This document shows, in pieces, positions 1-8,563 of a stretch of 64,000 nucleotides of DNA. The stretch's first letter is position 1. Each line of letters begins with the position of its first letter. The stretch is from DASWLF01 sp963768765 (GTDB taxonomy: Bacteria; Desulfobacterota; Desulfobaccia; Desulfobaccales; 0-14-0-80-60-11): contig CAVYJK010000020.1 in assembly GCA_963768765.1 (NCBI GenBank), positions 248,001 to 312,000 on the forward strand, given 5' to 3'. The notes below the pieces were generated by a model. It was not told the DNA's origin and searched no databases. It worked only from the letters and a program-made list of their open reading frames with translations. The position numbers and the translations under genes are program-made.

Positions 1-466
1 AGACCACCACCCTTTTCAAGCGGGCCGCGTCGTGCAGCGGCTTTAAAGCCACCACCAGCTGGATGGTGGAGCAGTTGGGGTTGGCGATGATGCCTTTGTT
101 GGTATAGAGGGCAATGTCCCGGGGGTTGACTTCCGGCACCACCAGGGGGACGTCCGGGTCCATGCGCCAGGCGCTGGAATTGTCCACTACCACGGCCCCG
201 GCGGCCGCGGCGAGGGGGCCGTATTCCTGGCTGATGCCGCCGCCGGCGGAAAACAGGGCGATTTCCACCCCATCGAAAGAGTCCTTGGTCAACACTTCCA
301 CCGGGATCTCTTTGCCCAGGAAGGTGACTTTCTTGCCCAGGGACCGCTCCGATGCCAGGGGCACCAATTGGGCCACCGGAAAGCGGCGTTCCTCCAGACA
401 GGCCACCATCTGCTGGCCCACCGCGCCGGTGGCTCCTACTACCGCTACTCTATAGGCACCGCCCAT
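1..466 (-). CDS. asd: Aspartate-semialdehyde dehydrogenase (3' part cut by the window edge)
   Basis: NADP-dependent reduction of aspartyl phosphate to aspartate semialdehyde, the branch point to lysine/DAP, threonine and methionine. About 155 N-terminal codons are in the window. Visible are the Rossmann loop VVGATGAVGQQ (residues 9-19), the SAGGGISQEYG segment, and the catalytic cysteine in PNCSTIQL (Cys132). The ATG at 466 is chosen because AAGGAG lies 9 nt upstream; another ATG at 473 is out of frame and too close to it. It is the last visible gene of the minus-strand leuD-leuB-asd set, separated from leuB by 280 bp of palindromic DNA. No frameshift is seen in this part. Family assignment is secure. 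Confidence 0.95.
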   Translation of the reverse strand, partial: MGGAYRVAVVGATGAVGQQMVACLEERRFPVAQLVPLASERSLGKKVTFLGKEIPVEVLTKDSFDGVEIALFSAGGGISQEYGPLAAAAGAVVVDNSSAWRMDPDVPLVVPEVNPRDIALYTNKGIIANPNCSTIQLVVALKPLHDAARLKRVVV

Positions 467-494
467 TGTTCATGACTCCTTGGAATTTCGGTGT

Positions 495-731
495 GGGGGA
501 GGGGGCTAAGGGCTTTTTTGTAAGTGGCCCTTACCCCCTCCCCCAAGCCCCCACCCCCAATCCCTTAAGATTTCTTTTGGCCTGGGAAGTCGGGCGTCAG
601 CCCGCCTTCCCAGGCCCAGTAAAGGGTTGGGTAGGGGGTTTGGGGGAGGGCAGGGACCTCGTTCCCTGGCCCTCCCCCAAAGGATTTAATTTACTATTAG
701 TAGGCTGGGCCAGTGGCCCAGCCTACTAATA
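495..731. repeat. Cluster of nested inverted repeats between leuB and asd
   Basis: Four hairpins in a row: arms 495-513/527-544 (G-rich, with a T6 run in the loop), 580-594/600-614, 640-656/663-680, and a perfect 17-bp stem 695-711/715-731 with a 3-nt loop. Segments 541-567 and 620-645 can also pair with each other, so the whole block could fold as one branched structure. No convincing coding content. It resembles a REP/BIME- or MITE-like palindromic element; I cannot tell which without genome copies. Confidence 0.75.
695..731 (-). terminator. Perfect hairpin just 3' of leuB
   Basis: A 17-bp perfect stem with loop AGT begins 13 nt beyond the leuB stop codon. It is followed on the minus strand by an A/T-rich but not U-rich stretch. 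It could terminate leuB transcription, stabilise the leuB mRNA end, or simply be part of the repeat cluster. Weak as a classic intrinsic terminator because no clear U tract follows. Confidence 0.4.
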
Positions 732-743
732 ATACTTTTGACA

Positions 744-1809
744 TTATATCATTTCCACCGCGTATTTGGCGATCAGGTCGCCCACCTGGCCGGTGCTCAG
801 GCCCATCTTGCCCGCGGCCATGCTTTTCAGGTGGCCGGTCACGGTCTTCTTGATGGCGGCTTCCACCGCGGCGGCGGCCTTGGTTTCGCCCAGCTGCTCC
901 AGCATCATCTGGGCCGCGGCGATGGCGGCGATGGGGTTCACCACCTGGAGGCCCGTGTATTTGGGGGCCGAGCCGCCGATGGGCTCGAACATGGAGACCC
1001 CTTCCGGGTTGATGTTGCCCCCCGCGGCCACGCCCATACCGCCCTGGATCATGGCCCCCAGGTCGGTGATGATGTCGCCGAAGAGGTTGTCGGTGACCAC
1101 CACGTCGAACCACTCGGGGTTCTTCACGAACCACATGCAGGTGGCGTCCACGTGGGCATAATCGGTGGTCACGTCCGGGTACTGGGGCGCCATGGCCTCG
1201 AAGGCCCGGAACCACAGATTGGAGGCGTAGGTGAGGACGTTGGTCTTGGCCACCAGGGTGAGTTTCTTGGCCCGGTTACGTTTTCTCGCCAGCTCGAAGG
1301 CGAACTTGAGACACCGGTCCACTCCCTTGCGGGTGTTGATGGACGTCTGGACCGCCACCTCGTCGGGGGTGCCGTACTTATGGAAGCCCCCGGCGCCCAC
1401 GTACAGGCCCTCGGTATTCTCCCGCACCACCGCAAAGTCGATATCCTCCGGACCCTTGTCCTTCAACGGGGTGTCCACCCCCGGATACAGGATTACCGGC
1501 CTAAGATTGATATACTGGTCCAGCTCAAAACGGGCCCGGAGCAGGATGCCCTTTTCCAGGATGCCCGGGGCCACGTCGGGGTGGCCGATGGCCCCCAGGT
1601 AGATGGCCTTGAATTGCCGCAACTCCTGGAGCACCGAATCCGGCAGGGTCTCGCCGGTGCGCTGATAGCGCTCGCCGCCCAGGTCGTAATAGGTGTAGTC
1701 AAACTTGATGCCTGCCGGGGCCGGCCACGGCGCCCAGCACCTTGATCCCTTCGGCCACCACTTCCGGGCCGGTGCCGTCCCCGGGGATGACTGCGATGCG
1801 ATGCGTCAT
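744..1809 (-). CDS. leuB: 3-isopropylmalate dehydrogenase (one frameshift near 1720)
   Basis: Oxidative decarboxylation of 3-isopropylmalate in leucine synthesis, cytoplasmic, Mg/NAD-dependent. The N-terminus MTHRIAVIPGDGTGPEV is read from 1809; after GAVAGP the frame is lost at a run of four C (minus strand, near 1720). Removing one C restores GIKFDYTYYDLGG and the rest of a roughly 354-residue protein. Family marks: FAVVRENTEGLYVG, the metal-binding VTDNLFGDIITD and the C-terminal EPIGGSAPKYTG. Its ATG overlaps the leuD stop (ATGA), so translation is probably coupled. The indel is more likely a sequence error than decay because both sides are fully conserved. Confidence 0.92.
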
Positions 1810-2311
1810 GCTGATTTAGCCTCCAGACCTTTCTTCAGGTGCGCCATCAAGCCGCCGTCGGCGAGCAGCTCCTGCATGAACGGCGGGATGGGCTGGCTCG
1901 AGTAAATTTTCCCCGTGGTCAGATCGGTGATCACCCCGGTGTCTGAGGTCCACGCTGAGTCTGGCGGCCGCCCGCCAGCTCCGCCGCGGCCTGGGCGGAC
2001 TCCAGGATGGGCAGGCCCATATTGAAGGCGTTGCGGTAAAAGATGCGGGCGAAACTCCCCGCGATCACCGCGGCCACGCCCGCGGCCTTCAGGGCCACCG
2101 GGGCGTGCTCCCGGGAGGAACCGCAGCCGAAATTCTTGCCGGCCACGATGAAATCTCCAGGCTTAACCTGGCTCACAAACTCCGGGTCCGCGTCCTCCAT
2201 GGCATGTTTGGCCAGCTCCACCGGGTCCGAGGTGCTCAGATAGCGAGCCGGGATGATCTCGTCGGTGTTGATGTCGTCGCCGAATTTATGCACCTTGCCT
2301 TTGAGCTCCAT
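1806..2311 (-). CDS. leuD: 3-isopropylmalate dehydratase small subunit (frameshifted C-terminus)
   Basis: Small subunit of the aconitase-type isomerase that interconverts 2- and 3-isopropylmalate with LeuC. MELKGKVHKFGDDINTDEII starts at 2311 behind GGAAGG; FGCGSSREHAP is the small-subunit signature. From about 1985 to 1925 three frames are needed in turn (LSVDL in one, DTGVITDLTTGK in another), so at least two indels lie here. The restored tail ends PPFMQELLADGG and runs to the TGA at 1806, overlapping leuB. A leuC gene is not adjacent: upstream come 220 bp with a palindromic repeat and then a plus-strand gene. LeuC must be encoded elsewhere. Confidence 0.9.
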
Positions 2312-2418
2312 GACAACCTTCCTAAAGTTAATCAGCACTCGAGCGTAATTAATAATATTAACCTGAAGAAATTGGAAAATTCAAGGGCATTGTGGCCTGA
2401 CTCTTAACGTCGAAATAT

Positions 2419-2518
2419 TTAACCACAGAGGCACAAAGACCACAGAACATGATGATTGCGCCTGGGGCGCAATCTTTTTTTGCCTTTTTCTCTGTGTTCT
2501 CCGTGTCTCTGTGGTTAA
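2419..2518. repeat. Long imperfect palindrome, copy 1 (TTAACCACAGAG family)
   Basis: Outer arms TTAACCACAGAG and CTCTGTGGTTAA, with internal CACAGAACA/TGTGTTCT pairing and an inner ATTGCGCC/GGCGCAAT hairpin. A second copy sits at 3343-3431; together they bracket the PrmA-like gene. It lies between the divergent leuD and prmA starts, so it may carry or interfere with their promoters. I read it as a dispersed non-coding palindromic repeat. Confidence 0.8.
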
Positions 2519-2532
2519 AATAAACGGCAACC

Positions 2533-3346
2533 ATGCCGCCGCCGGAAAAGATTTTCGTCTATGAAATCCAGGGCCGGGTGCAACCGCCCCCGGCCCTCAC
2601 CGGAGAGGACTTTCTGGGCTCCTGGCGGGAGGCGGATTACACCTACCTCTTCTTCAGCCGCCCCAAGGAAGCCCAGGTCCGGGCCTGGCTGGCGACCACA
2701 CCGGAGGGCCGCTACTCCTCGGAGACCGTCCTCAATTACGCCGACTGGGAGGCGGGCCAGCCTTTGCCGCGCCGCCTCCATGGCGGGGTTTCATCTCTGC
2801 CCGGTGTGGGAGACCCCCAATCCCGGACCCGGGGAGATCGTCATCCGCCTGGAGCCGGGCCTGGCCTTCGGCTCGGGCTACCACCCCACCACCAGATGCT
2901 GCCTGGAGCTGCTGCGGCGGGTTTTTGAGCTGGACTCCCCCGCCCGGGTCCTGGACCTGGGCACCGGCACCGGGATTCTGGCCCTGGCGGCCCTGGCCCT
3001 GGGGGCGAAGCGAGTGGTGGCGGTGGAGTACAACGACCTGGCGGTGCGCACCGCGGCCCGGAATCTCAAGCACAACCGGCGGGACAGCCAGGTCCTCCTC
3101 ATCCAGGGCGACGCCCGGCACTTCGCCTACCCGCCGGCCGAGCTGGCCCTGGCCAACATCCACCTGGACGTCCTCCTGGACCTTTTGAATATTCCGGAGT
3201 TTCTCCACAAGAAGTGGTACATCTTCTCCGGCCTCCTGGGGACCCAGATGGCGCAATTCACCGCCCGCTTGCAAGCCTCGCCGCTAACGCCGCTGGCCAC
3301 CTGGAGCGAAAACCTCTGGTTCTCCGTATTGGCTAGAAAAGATTAA
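2533..3346 (+). CDS. prmA: PrmA-like ribosomal protein L11 methyltransferase (one frameshift near 2790)
   Basis: SAM-dependent methyltransferase of the PrmA family, which trimethylates ribosomal protein L11. The N-terminal domain (MPPPEKIFVYEIQGRV, then FLGSWREADYTYLFFS) is read to about 2790; one base later the frame continues GFHLCPVWETPN. The family stretch FGSGYHPTTR (usually FGTGTHPTTR), the SAM loop VLDLGTGTGILALAALALG and ANIHLDVLLDL follow. The joined protein is about 270 residues, a little short for PrmA. The TAA stop lies inside the 3343-3431 palindrome. Substrate is inferred from family only; the gene stands alone between repeats and is divergent from leuD. Confidence 0.82.
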
Positions 3347-3431
3347 CCACAGAGACACAGAGAAAACGCAAAAGTAATGATTGTGCCAAAGGCACCATCA
3401 TTATGCTCTGTGCTCCCTGTGCCTCTGTGGT
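3343..3431. repeat. Long imperfect palindrome, copy 2 (TTAACCACAGAG family)
   Basis: Same outer sequence as the copy at 2419-2518 (TTAACCACAGAGACACAGAG opposite CTCTGTGCTCCCTGTGCCTC), with an inner AATGATTGTGCC/GGCACCATCATT hairpin. The first TAA of the repeat is the stop codon of the methyltransferase gene. Copies at both ends of one gene suggest a paired dispersed repeat. Confidence 0.8.
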
Positions 3432-3437
3432 GCACAA

Positions 3438-3476
3438 AAAAGCCCCGGGCGGCAATGCCCCCGGGGCTTAAGTTTT
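3438..3476 (-). terminator. Strong intrinsic terminator, probably bidirectional
   Basis: GC-rich stem AAGCCCCGGG opposite CCCGGGGCTT, flanked by a six-base T run on the minus-strand side and by TTTTT on the plus side. It closes the minus-strand transporter pair and can also stop transcripts leaving the PrmA-like gene. Confidence 0.85.
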
Positions 3477-3491
3477 TCGCCAATCAACAGA

Positions 3492-3702
3492 TCAATGCTG
3501 GCCGGGGAAGAAGGTGTAGCTGATCCAGATCAGGAGAGCCCAGGGCGATGACCCCGATGGCGATGCTCCAGCCGATGAGCTTTTTCTCCACCGGCAACAG
3601 CGGTTCATACTCCATTTTCTGCAGTTCGTCGATTAATTTACGTTCTTCCGCCGGCGGCACCACCGGTTCTTCTTCGGGCGGCAGAATGGGTTCATCAGGC
3701 AT
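3492..3702 (-). CDS. Small single-span membrane protein downstream of the transporter (one frameshift)
   Basis: About 69 residues. A proline/glutamate-rich N-terminus (MPDEPILPPEEEPVVPP) is followed by a short charged stretch and one membrane helix near the C-terminus (LIGWSIAIGVIALG, then after a one-base shift LLIWISYTFFPGQH). A very good ribosome site, AAGGAGG, precedes the ATG at 3702. It starts 18 bp after the transporter stop, so the two are cotranscribed. Function unknown; an accessory subunit of the transporter is inference from position. The frameshift at about 3535 would otherwise replace the last third of the helix. Confidence 0.6.
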
Positions 3703-3720
3703 AATTACCTCCTTGCGCGA

Positions 3721-5168
3721 TCAGCCCGTGATAATGGGCGGATGGACCCCGTGGAAGAAGATCCACGAAATCAGCAGGCCCACCCAGATGATGAATCCGA
3801 AGAGGCAAAGGACGTACACCGCGGCCAGCCTGCCGATGCCTTCCTCCCAGAGCTTCTTGAAGTTGGAGATCACCCCGATGGTGAAGAAGGTCAGGACAAA
3901 GAACATCACCCGGAAGGTATCCATCCCCGCCGACCGCGTCGTTGGCCAGTCTTGAGGGCACCGGGCGACGACAGGCAGACGAACAGCATCAATAATGAAG
4001 GTGACCACATAGCCGATGACGAACTTGGGGAACCGTTCCCAGATCTCGCCGGCCTTGACGCGGCCACCGCTGCACTTCGATCTTGGTGCACCAGATGACG
4101 GCCAGGATGAAGGCCCAGACCCCGATGAAGATGTCGATGAAGACCTTGACGGTGGTGGCGGTCATGACCATCCAGCCTTCTTTGTAGTTGATCCCCTGGA
4201 CCGCCAGGGCCTTGGCCCGGATCAGGCGAGTCCACGATGGCGCCGGACGCCACCGCGGCCCCGTCAGTCTTGACGGCCAACCCCATCCAGGCTCCGGCCA
4301 CCATGGGCTCGGTCCACAGGAACCACTGGGCCAGGAAGGGCAAGATCAATAATTCCACCACGGCAAAGATCACCACCAGGGAGGAGACCATGATGGGCAC
4401 CACGGGCCGAGCCCGGATGGCCGCCGCCGGTGGCGATGGCCGCGGAGACGCCGCAGATGGAGATGCCCGAAGCCAGGGGCGCGGCCCATTCCCGGCTGAA
4501 CTTGAAGTATTTCCGGGCCACGAAATAGACCACGGCCCAATAGATCAGATAAGCCTCAACGATGGCGCACAGACCCCGGAACAGGACGGCCGAGGCCAGT
4601 CCCAAGGCCCCTGCCGCCTTGACGCCCAGAACGGCGCCCAGGATGACGATGGCGGTTTTGATGTACAGCTCCGGCCGGGTGGCCGCTTCCAAAAGCTTCG
4701 GCAAATCCCGGGAAAAAATTGCCGACGATCAACCCGGCAATAAGAGCGACGATAAACCCCGCTTCCCCCGTAAGTTTCAAGGACCAGCCGATGCCGAAAG
4801 TCTTAGCATCGTCGGGGTATTGGCGGCAATATAGGCATTGTACCCAAAAGAAAGCATGCATAGCTGATCCAGAAGACCATGGTGAAAGCCAGGATGAACC
4901 GGCCGGCCTCGACCCCCATGGCCGCCGCGGCGATCACGGTGATCATTAGCAGGAATAAATAAGTCAGGAACAGGCACGTAATCCCCGGCATGCCCTTAAG
5001 GGCCCCGGAGACCGGTGAAAGTGCCTTGGTAATGTCCACCCACATGTTGGTCTTGATCCCCCAGCCCAGGAAGTCGATCCCGATAAAGACCCCCAGACCC
5101 AGAAGGAAGATGAACAGACCCATCCATAAAGACAACCAGTCTTCGCTGACGCCTTTTTTCCCTTCCAT
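3721..5168 (-). CDS. Putative sulfate exporter family (YeiH-type) membrane transporter, frameshifted at six or more sites
   Basis: Polytopic inner-membrane protein of about 480 codons. Pieces read in successive frames, in order: MEGKKGVSEDWLSLWMGLF; FGYNAYIAANTP; FGIGWSLKLTGEAGFIVALI; TRPELYIKTAIVILGAVLG; the conserved SGISICGVSAAIATGG; PIMVSSLVVIFAVVELLILP; MVMTATTVKVFIDIFIGVWA; FRVMFFVLTFFTIGVISNF. This matches the YeiH/UPF0324 family, whose transport substrate is only putative. Hydrophobic segments are intact in every piece, which argues for sequence error. If real, the gene is dead. The start at 5168 is chosen because MEGKKG begins the conserved part. A small membrane protein gene follows 18 bp later. 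Confidence 0.78.
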
Positions 5169-5572
5169 GCCTCGTACCTCGTAATCGGTAATTTCACAAA
5201 CTTTCCTGCCCCTCGGCAATTGCGTGCGGCAGGCGGCTAATTGGGAAAATTTTATGCGCATCACGAATTTCCCGGAACATCCTCCTTTCTTTAAAAATGT
5301 AAGGTTAGTAGATAAAAAGGCATTACTTAGCCTTTTTTCAATAGGTATAACTACCTATTTCCCCAGAATAATTACGTGGCGCCTGATAGTTTTCTCAGTT
5401 CGAACCGGGGCATCCCTCCTTATCAAGTTTAGAATTCTGCAAAAATTCCCGAAATCCCACCCGCGGCTTTCTCGCCAGGGTTCGGCCCACCAAAAATCCT
5501 GGCTAATCCTCATGTTGCCCTTGTTTCAAAGGAAATCAGCTATTTTTGCAGGGGTATGTATATATTTATATA

Positions 5573-5616
5573 TAGGGATGCAAAATGCAACATATTTAGG
5601 GATGCAAAATGCAACA
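5573..5616 (-). promoter_or_regulatory. Two identical 20-bp repeats in the 519-bp gap upstream of the transporter
   Basis: The gap 5169-5687 has no credible gene. It holds two exact 20-bp copies at 5573-5592 and 5597-5616 (period 24), each containing TGCAAAATGCA, a TGCA-N3-TGCA dyad. They lie about 400 bp upstream of the transporter start, as an activator site might. Near 5212-5235 the minus strand reads CCGCACGCAATTGC, which resembles a sigma-54 -24/-12 element but with spacing one base short. Reading: a possible activator site pair for the transporter. Not proven. Confidence 0.4.
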
Positions 5617-5624
5617 GTCAGAGC

Positions 5625-5658
5625 AAAAAAAAGGGGGGCCGGTGATTGCACCGACCCC
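5625..5658 (-). terminator. Intrinsic terminator of the metV-like gene
   Basis: On the minus strand a hairpin GGGGTCGGTG-caat-CACCGGCCCC is followed directly by eight T. It lies 30 bp beyond the stop of the MetV-like gene and insulates it from the transporter. Confidence 0.88.
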
Positions 5659-5687
5659 TGAGGGAACATAAAGCGTATTAATAAACG

Positions 5688-6362
5688 TTAGTGGTCTTTG
5701 CGCACCAACTGCCGCGGGCCGCTGGCCCCGGCCGGACGCCAGTCCTTGGGCCCGGCGTAGCTGGTCAGCCGGTCCAGTTCGCCCAGCTGCTTCAGGCGGT
5801 CATAGATCAGCTGCCAGATGCAGGGGACGTCGCATTTGAGCGTCATCGACACCTCGCACTTGCCACCCTGGGAGCCGCCGCAGGGGCCGTTTAACAGGCC
5901 TTTGGCGCAGCGGGTCACCGGGCACAGGCCCCCGGTAACGCCCAGCAGGCAATCGCCGCACCCCTGGCAGCGCTCCTGCCAGAGGCCGGCGCCCGAGGTC
6001 TCGCCGATGAACATGGTGTTGAGGCCCGGGTACACCGGCTTGTCCGGCAACCTCTCCGCCAGGCTCTGGATGCCGGCGCCGCAGGCGATGGAGACCACCG
6101 CCTCAGCCTCGCCGGCCTTGTCAATGACATCCAGCAGGAAATCATGGATGCACTGGCGATCGACGCTCACTTCCAGGATCTCCACGTCTTTGCCTTCCAG
6201 CCGGAAGGCCATATCCAGGGCCGCGGCCAGCTCCGCCACCTGTTTGCGCCCGCCGCTCAAGCACTCCGCGGTGCAGGTGTCGCACCCGGCCACCAGAATC
6301 TTGCCGTAGGGACGCACCATCTCCTTGATTTCGGAGAGGGGTTTTCTTTCTCCCACAACCAT
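5688..6362 (-). CDS. metV: MetV-type methylenetetrahydrofolate reductase C-terminal-domain protein
   Basis: About 224 residues matching the zinc/iron-sulfur domain found fused or adjacent to MetF in acetogens and sulfate reducers; there it supports reduction of methylene-THF in the Wood-Ljungdahl pathway. Cysteine clusters are plain: GCDTCTAEC near the N-terminus, CQGCGDC in the middle, and the family signature CAKGLLNGPCGG followed by GKCEV. The ATG at 6362 is preferred to an upstream TTG because AAGGA lies about 10 nt before it. It is monocistronic here, with its own terminator; MetF and heterodisulfide-reductase partners are not in view. The family is clear, the partner enzyme is inferred. 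Confidence 0.85.
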   Translation of the reverse strand: MVVGERKPLSEIKEMVRPYGKILVAGCDTCTAECLSGGRKQVAELAAALDMAFRLEGKDVEILEVSVDRQCIHDFLLDVIDKAGEAEAVVSIACGAGIQSLAERLPDKPVYPGLNTMFIGETSGAGLWQERCQGCGDCLLGVTGGLCPVTRCAKGLLNGPCGGSQGGKCEVSMTLKCDVPCIWQLIYDRLKQLGELDRLTSYAGPKDWRPAGASGPRQLVRKDH

Positions 6363-6521
6363 AATTGCCGTCCTTAACAAAAATTTCCGGGAGATGCTGT
6401 CATCCCCCGGCTTAAGCGCAATGATCTATGATTATTAATTATTATAAATGATTCCGGGGCCGGCAGCAACCACGAAAAGCCAGTTAGTCCAGCCACCCTG
6501 GTCGGGGTTTCGCGTTTTGAG

Positions 6522-8060
6522 TTACGGGCCCACGACGTTGGACTTGCTCAAGTCAAGTTCATAGAGCCCGGTGAATTTCTTCTCCAGGTAATCGATGAGG
6601 TACCGGGGGCTGAGGTTTTCCCCCGTGGCCGCCTGCACCAGTTGGCGGGGCCAAAAGCGGCTGCCCTGGCTATGGATCTTTTGCCGGAGCCACTCCAGCA
6701 GCGGCGCGAACCTCCCCTGAGCGAACAACTCTTCTAAATTCCCCAGGTCCGTGGCCGCCCGGGCGAAAAATTGGGCGGCATAGAGATTTCCCAGGGTATA
6801 GGTGGGAAAGTAACCGAAATGCCCCCCGGACCAGTGGATGTCCTGCATCACTCCCCGGCCGTAATCGGGCGGGACCAGGCCCAGGTACTCAGCCATCCGC
6901 TCATTCCAGGCCCCAGGCAAATCCTCCACCTGGAGGTCGCCGCGCATCAGGGCCCGCTCCAACTCGAACCTCAGGAGAATGTGCAGGTTGTAGGTCACTT
7001 CGTCGGCTTCGGTGCGGATCAGGTCCGGCCGCACCTCGTTGACGGCAAAATAAAAAGTTTCCAGGCCCACTCCCGCCAGGACCGGGAAAGTCTCCCGAAC
7101 CGGGGGATAGAAGTATTTCCAGAACCCCAGGGAGCGGCCCACCAGGTTCTCCCAGAGCCGGGACTGGGATTCGTGAATCCCCAGGGAGATGGCTTTCCCC
7201 CGGGGGACGCCCCAGTGGTCCGGCGGCAGCCCCTGATGATAGAGGGCGTGCCCGGCTTCGTGCAGGGTGCTGAAAAAAGCCATGGCAAAGTCGTGTTCGT
7301 CGTAGCGGTTGGCGATGCGCACATCCCCGGGTCCGATGCCCGCGGCGAAGGGGTGGGCCGTGACGTCCAGCCGGCCGGCGGCAAAATCATAGCCCAACCG
7401 CTCAATCACCATCCGGGCCAGGCGTTCCTGGCCCGCCCTGGGAAACAAGCCGCCCCGGATCGCGGGGTCCGGCCGCCGGCGGCTCCCTTGAATACCTGCC
7501 AGGAGCCGCCCCAGGGCCTCCCGCAGTTGGCTGAAGATGGGCGTGAGACCCGCCGCGGTTTCCCCGGGCTCGTAGCCGTCCAGCAGGGCGTCGTACGGTT
7601 CCCGGGCATAGCCCAGGGCCTCGGCCTCCTCCCTTTTCAAGGCCACCAGGCGTTGGAGATACGGCTTCAAGGCCTGCCAATCGCTCACCGGCCTGGTCTG
7701 CTCCCAGGCCGTTTCCCCCTCGGCTGCCGTCTGGGCCAGAGCCACGGCCAACTCCGGGGGTATCTTGACGGCCCGGTCATACTCCCGCCGCCATTCCCTG
7801 ACATTGACCGCGGTCGCTTCCTCCGGGTCTTGCACCAACCAGGAGCCCTCCACCGCGGCCAACCTTTCTCCCACCCCGGGGTCCGTGAGGCGCTGGTGAA
7901 TTAACCCGGCCATCAGGGCCAATTGAGCGTGGCGGTGGGCATGGCCCTTGGGGGGAATCTGGGTCCGCTGGTCCCAGGAAAGCAGGCTCTTGATGGATCT
8001 GAGGCGGGCGGTCTCCCGGCTGTGATCCGCCAGCCAATTATAGGCGTCCTGAGCGGCCAT
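6522..8060 (-). CDS. M32 family metallocarboxypeptidase (thermostable carboxypeptidase 1 type)
   Basis: About 512 residues, the usual length for M32 enzymes, which remove C-terminal residues from peptides in the cytoplasm using one zinc ion. The zinc site is STLHEAGHALYHQG (HEXXH at His267-His271), followed by the conserved GIHESQSRLWEN with the third ligand. The N-terminus carries the usual SLLSWDQRTQIPPKG. Start at 8060 follows GGAGGG with good spacing; an upstream in-frame start at 8117 lacks one. Intact, with no frameshift, in contrast to the genes to its left. It is the last ordinary gene before the tRNA-derived repeat at 8272. Confidence 0.95.
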   Translation of the reverse strand: MAAQDAYNWLADHSRETARLRSIKSLLSWDQRTQIPPKGHAHRHAQLALMAGLIHQRLTDPGVGERLAAVEGSWLVQDPEEATAVNVREWRREYDRAVKIPPELAVALAQTAAEGETAWEQTRPVSDWQALKPYLQRLVALKREEAEALGYAREPYDALLDGYEPGETAAGLTPIFSQLREALGRLLAGIQGSRRRPDPAIRGGLFPRAGQERLARMVIERLGYDFAAGRLDVTAHPFAAGIGPGDVRIANRYDEHDFAMAFFSTLHEAGHALYHQGLPPDHWGVPRGKAISLGIHESQSRLWENLVGRSLGFWKYFYPPVRETFPVLAGVGLETFYFAVNEVRPDLIRTEADEVTYNLHILLRFELERALMRGDLQVEDLPGAWNERMAEYLGLVPPDYGRGVMQDIHWSGGHFGYFPTYTLGNLYAAQFFARAATDLGNLEELFAQGRFAPLLEWLRQKIHSQGSRFWPRQLVQAATGENLSPRYLIDYLEKKFTGLYELDLSKSNVVGP

Positions 8061-8271
8061 TTTACCCTCCTGGGCGCCTCTTCGTTGACTGTTACCATTG
8101 ACGACGCCAAATAACAATATAACTTCCGGCGAGACCCAATGCCAGGTAAGAAAACCAATCTTCTCTGCTGGCCTTTCGGTCCACCGGCGCCAGGCAGATC
8201 AAAAAGCGGGGGTCCAAAGAGCAACCGGGGTAAAGGATGGGGACAAACTAAAGATGAGTAACTGACCTTTT

Positions 8272-8327
8272 CTGGTGCCTGGAGCCGGACTCGAACCGGC
8301 ACGGGGCGAACCCCGAGGGATTTTAAG
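8272..8327 (-). other. 3' fragment of tRNA-Leu(UAA): left attachment-like repeat
   Basis: On the minus strand the 56 bp read CTTAAAATCCCT (anticodon loop and stem with anticodon TAA), a long variable arm CGGGGTTCGCCCCG, the T arm GCCGGTTCGAGTCCGGC, then TCCAGGC and ACCA. The 5' half of the tRNA is missing, so this is not a working tRNA gene. The same 56 bp, with one mismatch, recurs in the same orientation at 41535-41590. A tRNA 3' end duplicated around an integrase-bearing segment is the usual mark of an integrated island. The preceding gap 8061-8271 shows nothing else. Confidence 0.85.
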
Positions 8328-8352
8328 TGCGATTTTAACATCTGACTTGGAT

Positions 8353-8540
8353 TTATGCCAAGTAGTTTTTATCCACTTTTTTTAGTAGGTTATCGGATAT
8401 GGGTTTCATATTGATTAACCCCTCCAGCAAGGCATCCTCTTTGGCGAAGCAAAATCTCGCCAGGTTCTCTCCGGCCTCATCGTGATAGAAGGCCTCCCCG
8501 GGACGCAGGCCACCCCCGCTTGCCGCAGCCTGTCGGATTC
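8353..8540 (-). pseudogene. Aminotransferase class I C-terminal remnant
   Basis: Only the end of a PLP-dependent aminotransferase remains: RLRQAGVACVPG in one frame, then after a one-base shift GEAFYHDEAGENLARFCFAK and EDALLEGL. This is the characteristic C-terminal strand of methionine/kynurenine-type aminotransferases. No PLP lysine or N-terminal domain is present. It lies between the tRNA repeat and the first island gene and may be a leftover from an earlier insertion. Its last codons run to a TAA at 8353. Confidence 0.6.
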
Positions 8541-8563
8541 GGGTAAAGACCTGTGCCCCGGGG

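Noticed and set aside
738..1745. 335-codon plus-strand reading opposite leuB
   Set aside because: Antisense of a conserved gene in GC-rich DNA; no family features and no ribosome site.
5573..5616. CRISPR-like repeat pair
   Set aside because: Only two units with a 4-bp spacer, no cas genes; better seen as regulator sites.
5224..5661. 145-codon plus-strand reading in the gap upstream of the transporter
   Set aside because: Runs through the terminator and 20-bp repeats; no coding character.
8272..8327. A functional tRNA-Leu gene
   Set aside because: Only the 3' portion from the anticodon loop is present; D arm and 5' acceptor strand are missing. The same holds at 41535-41590.
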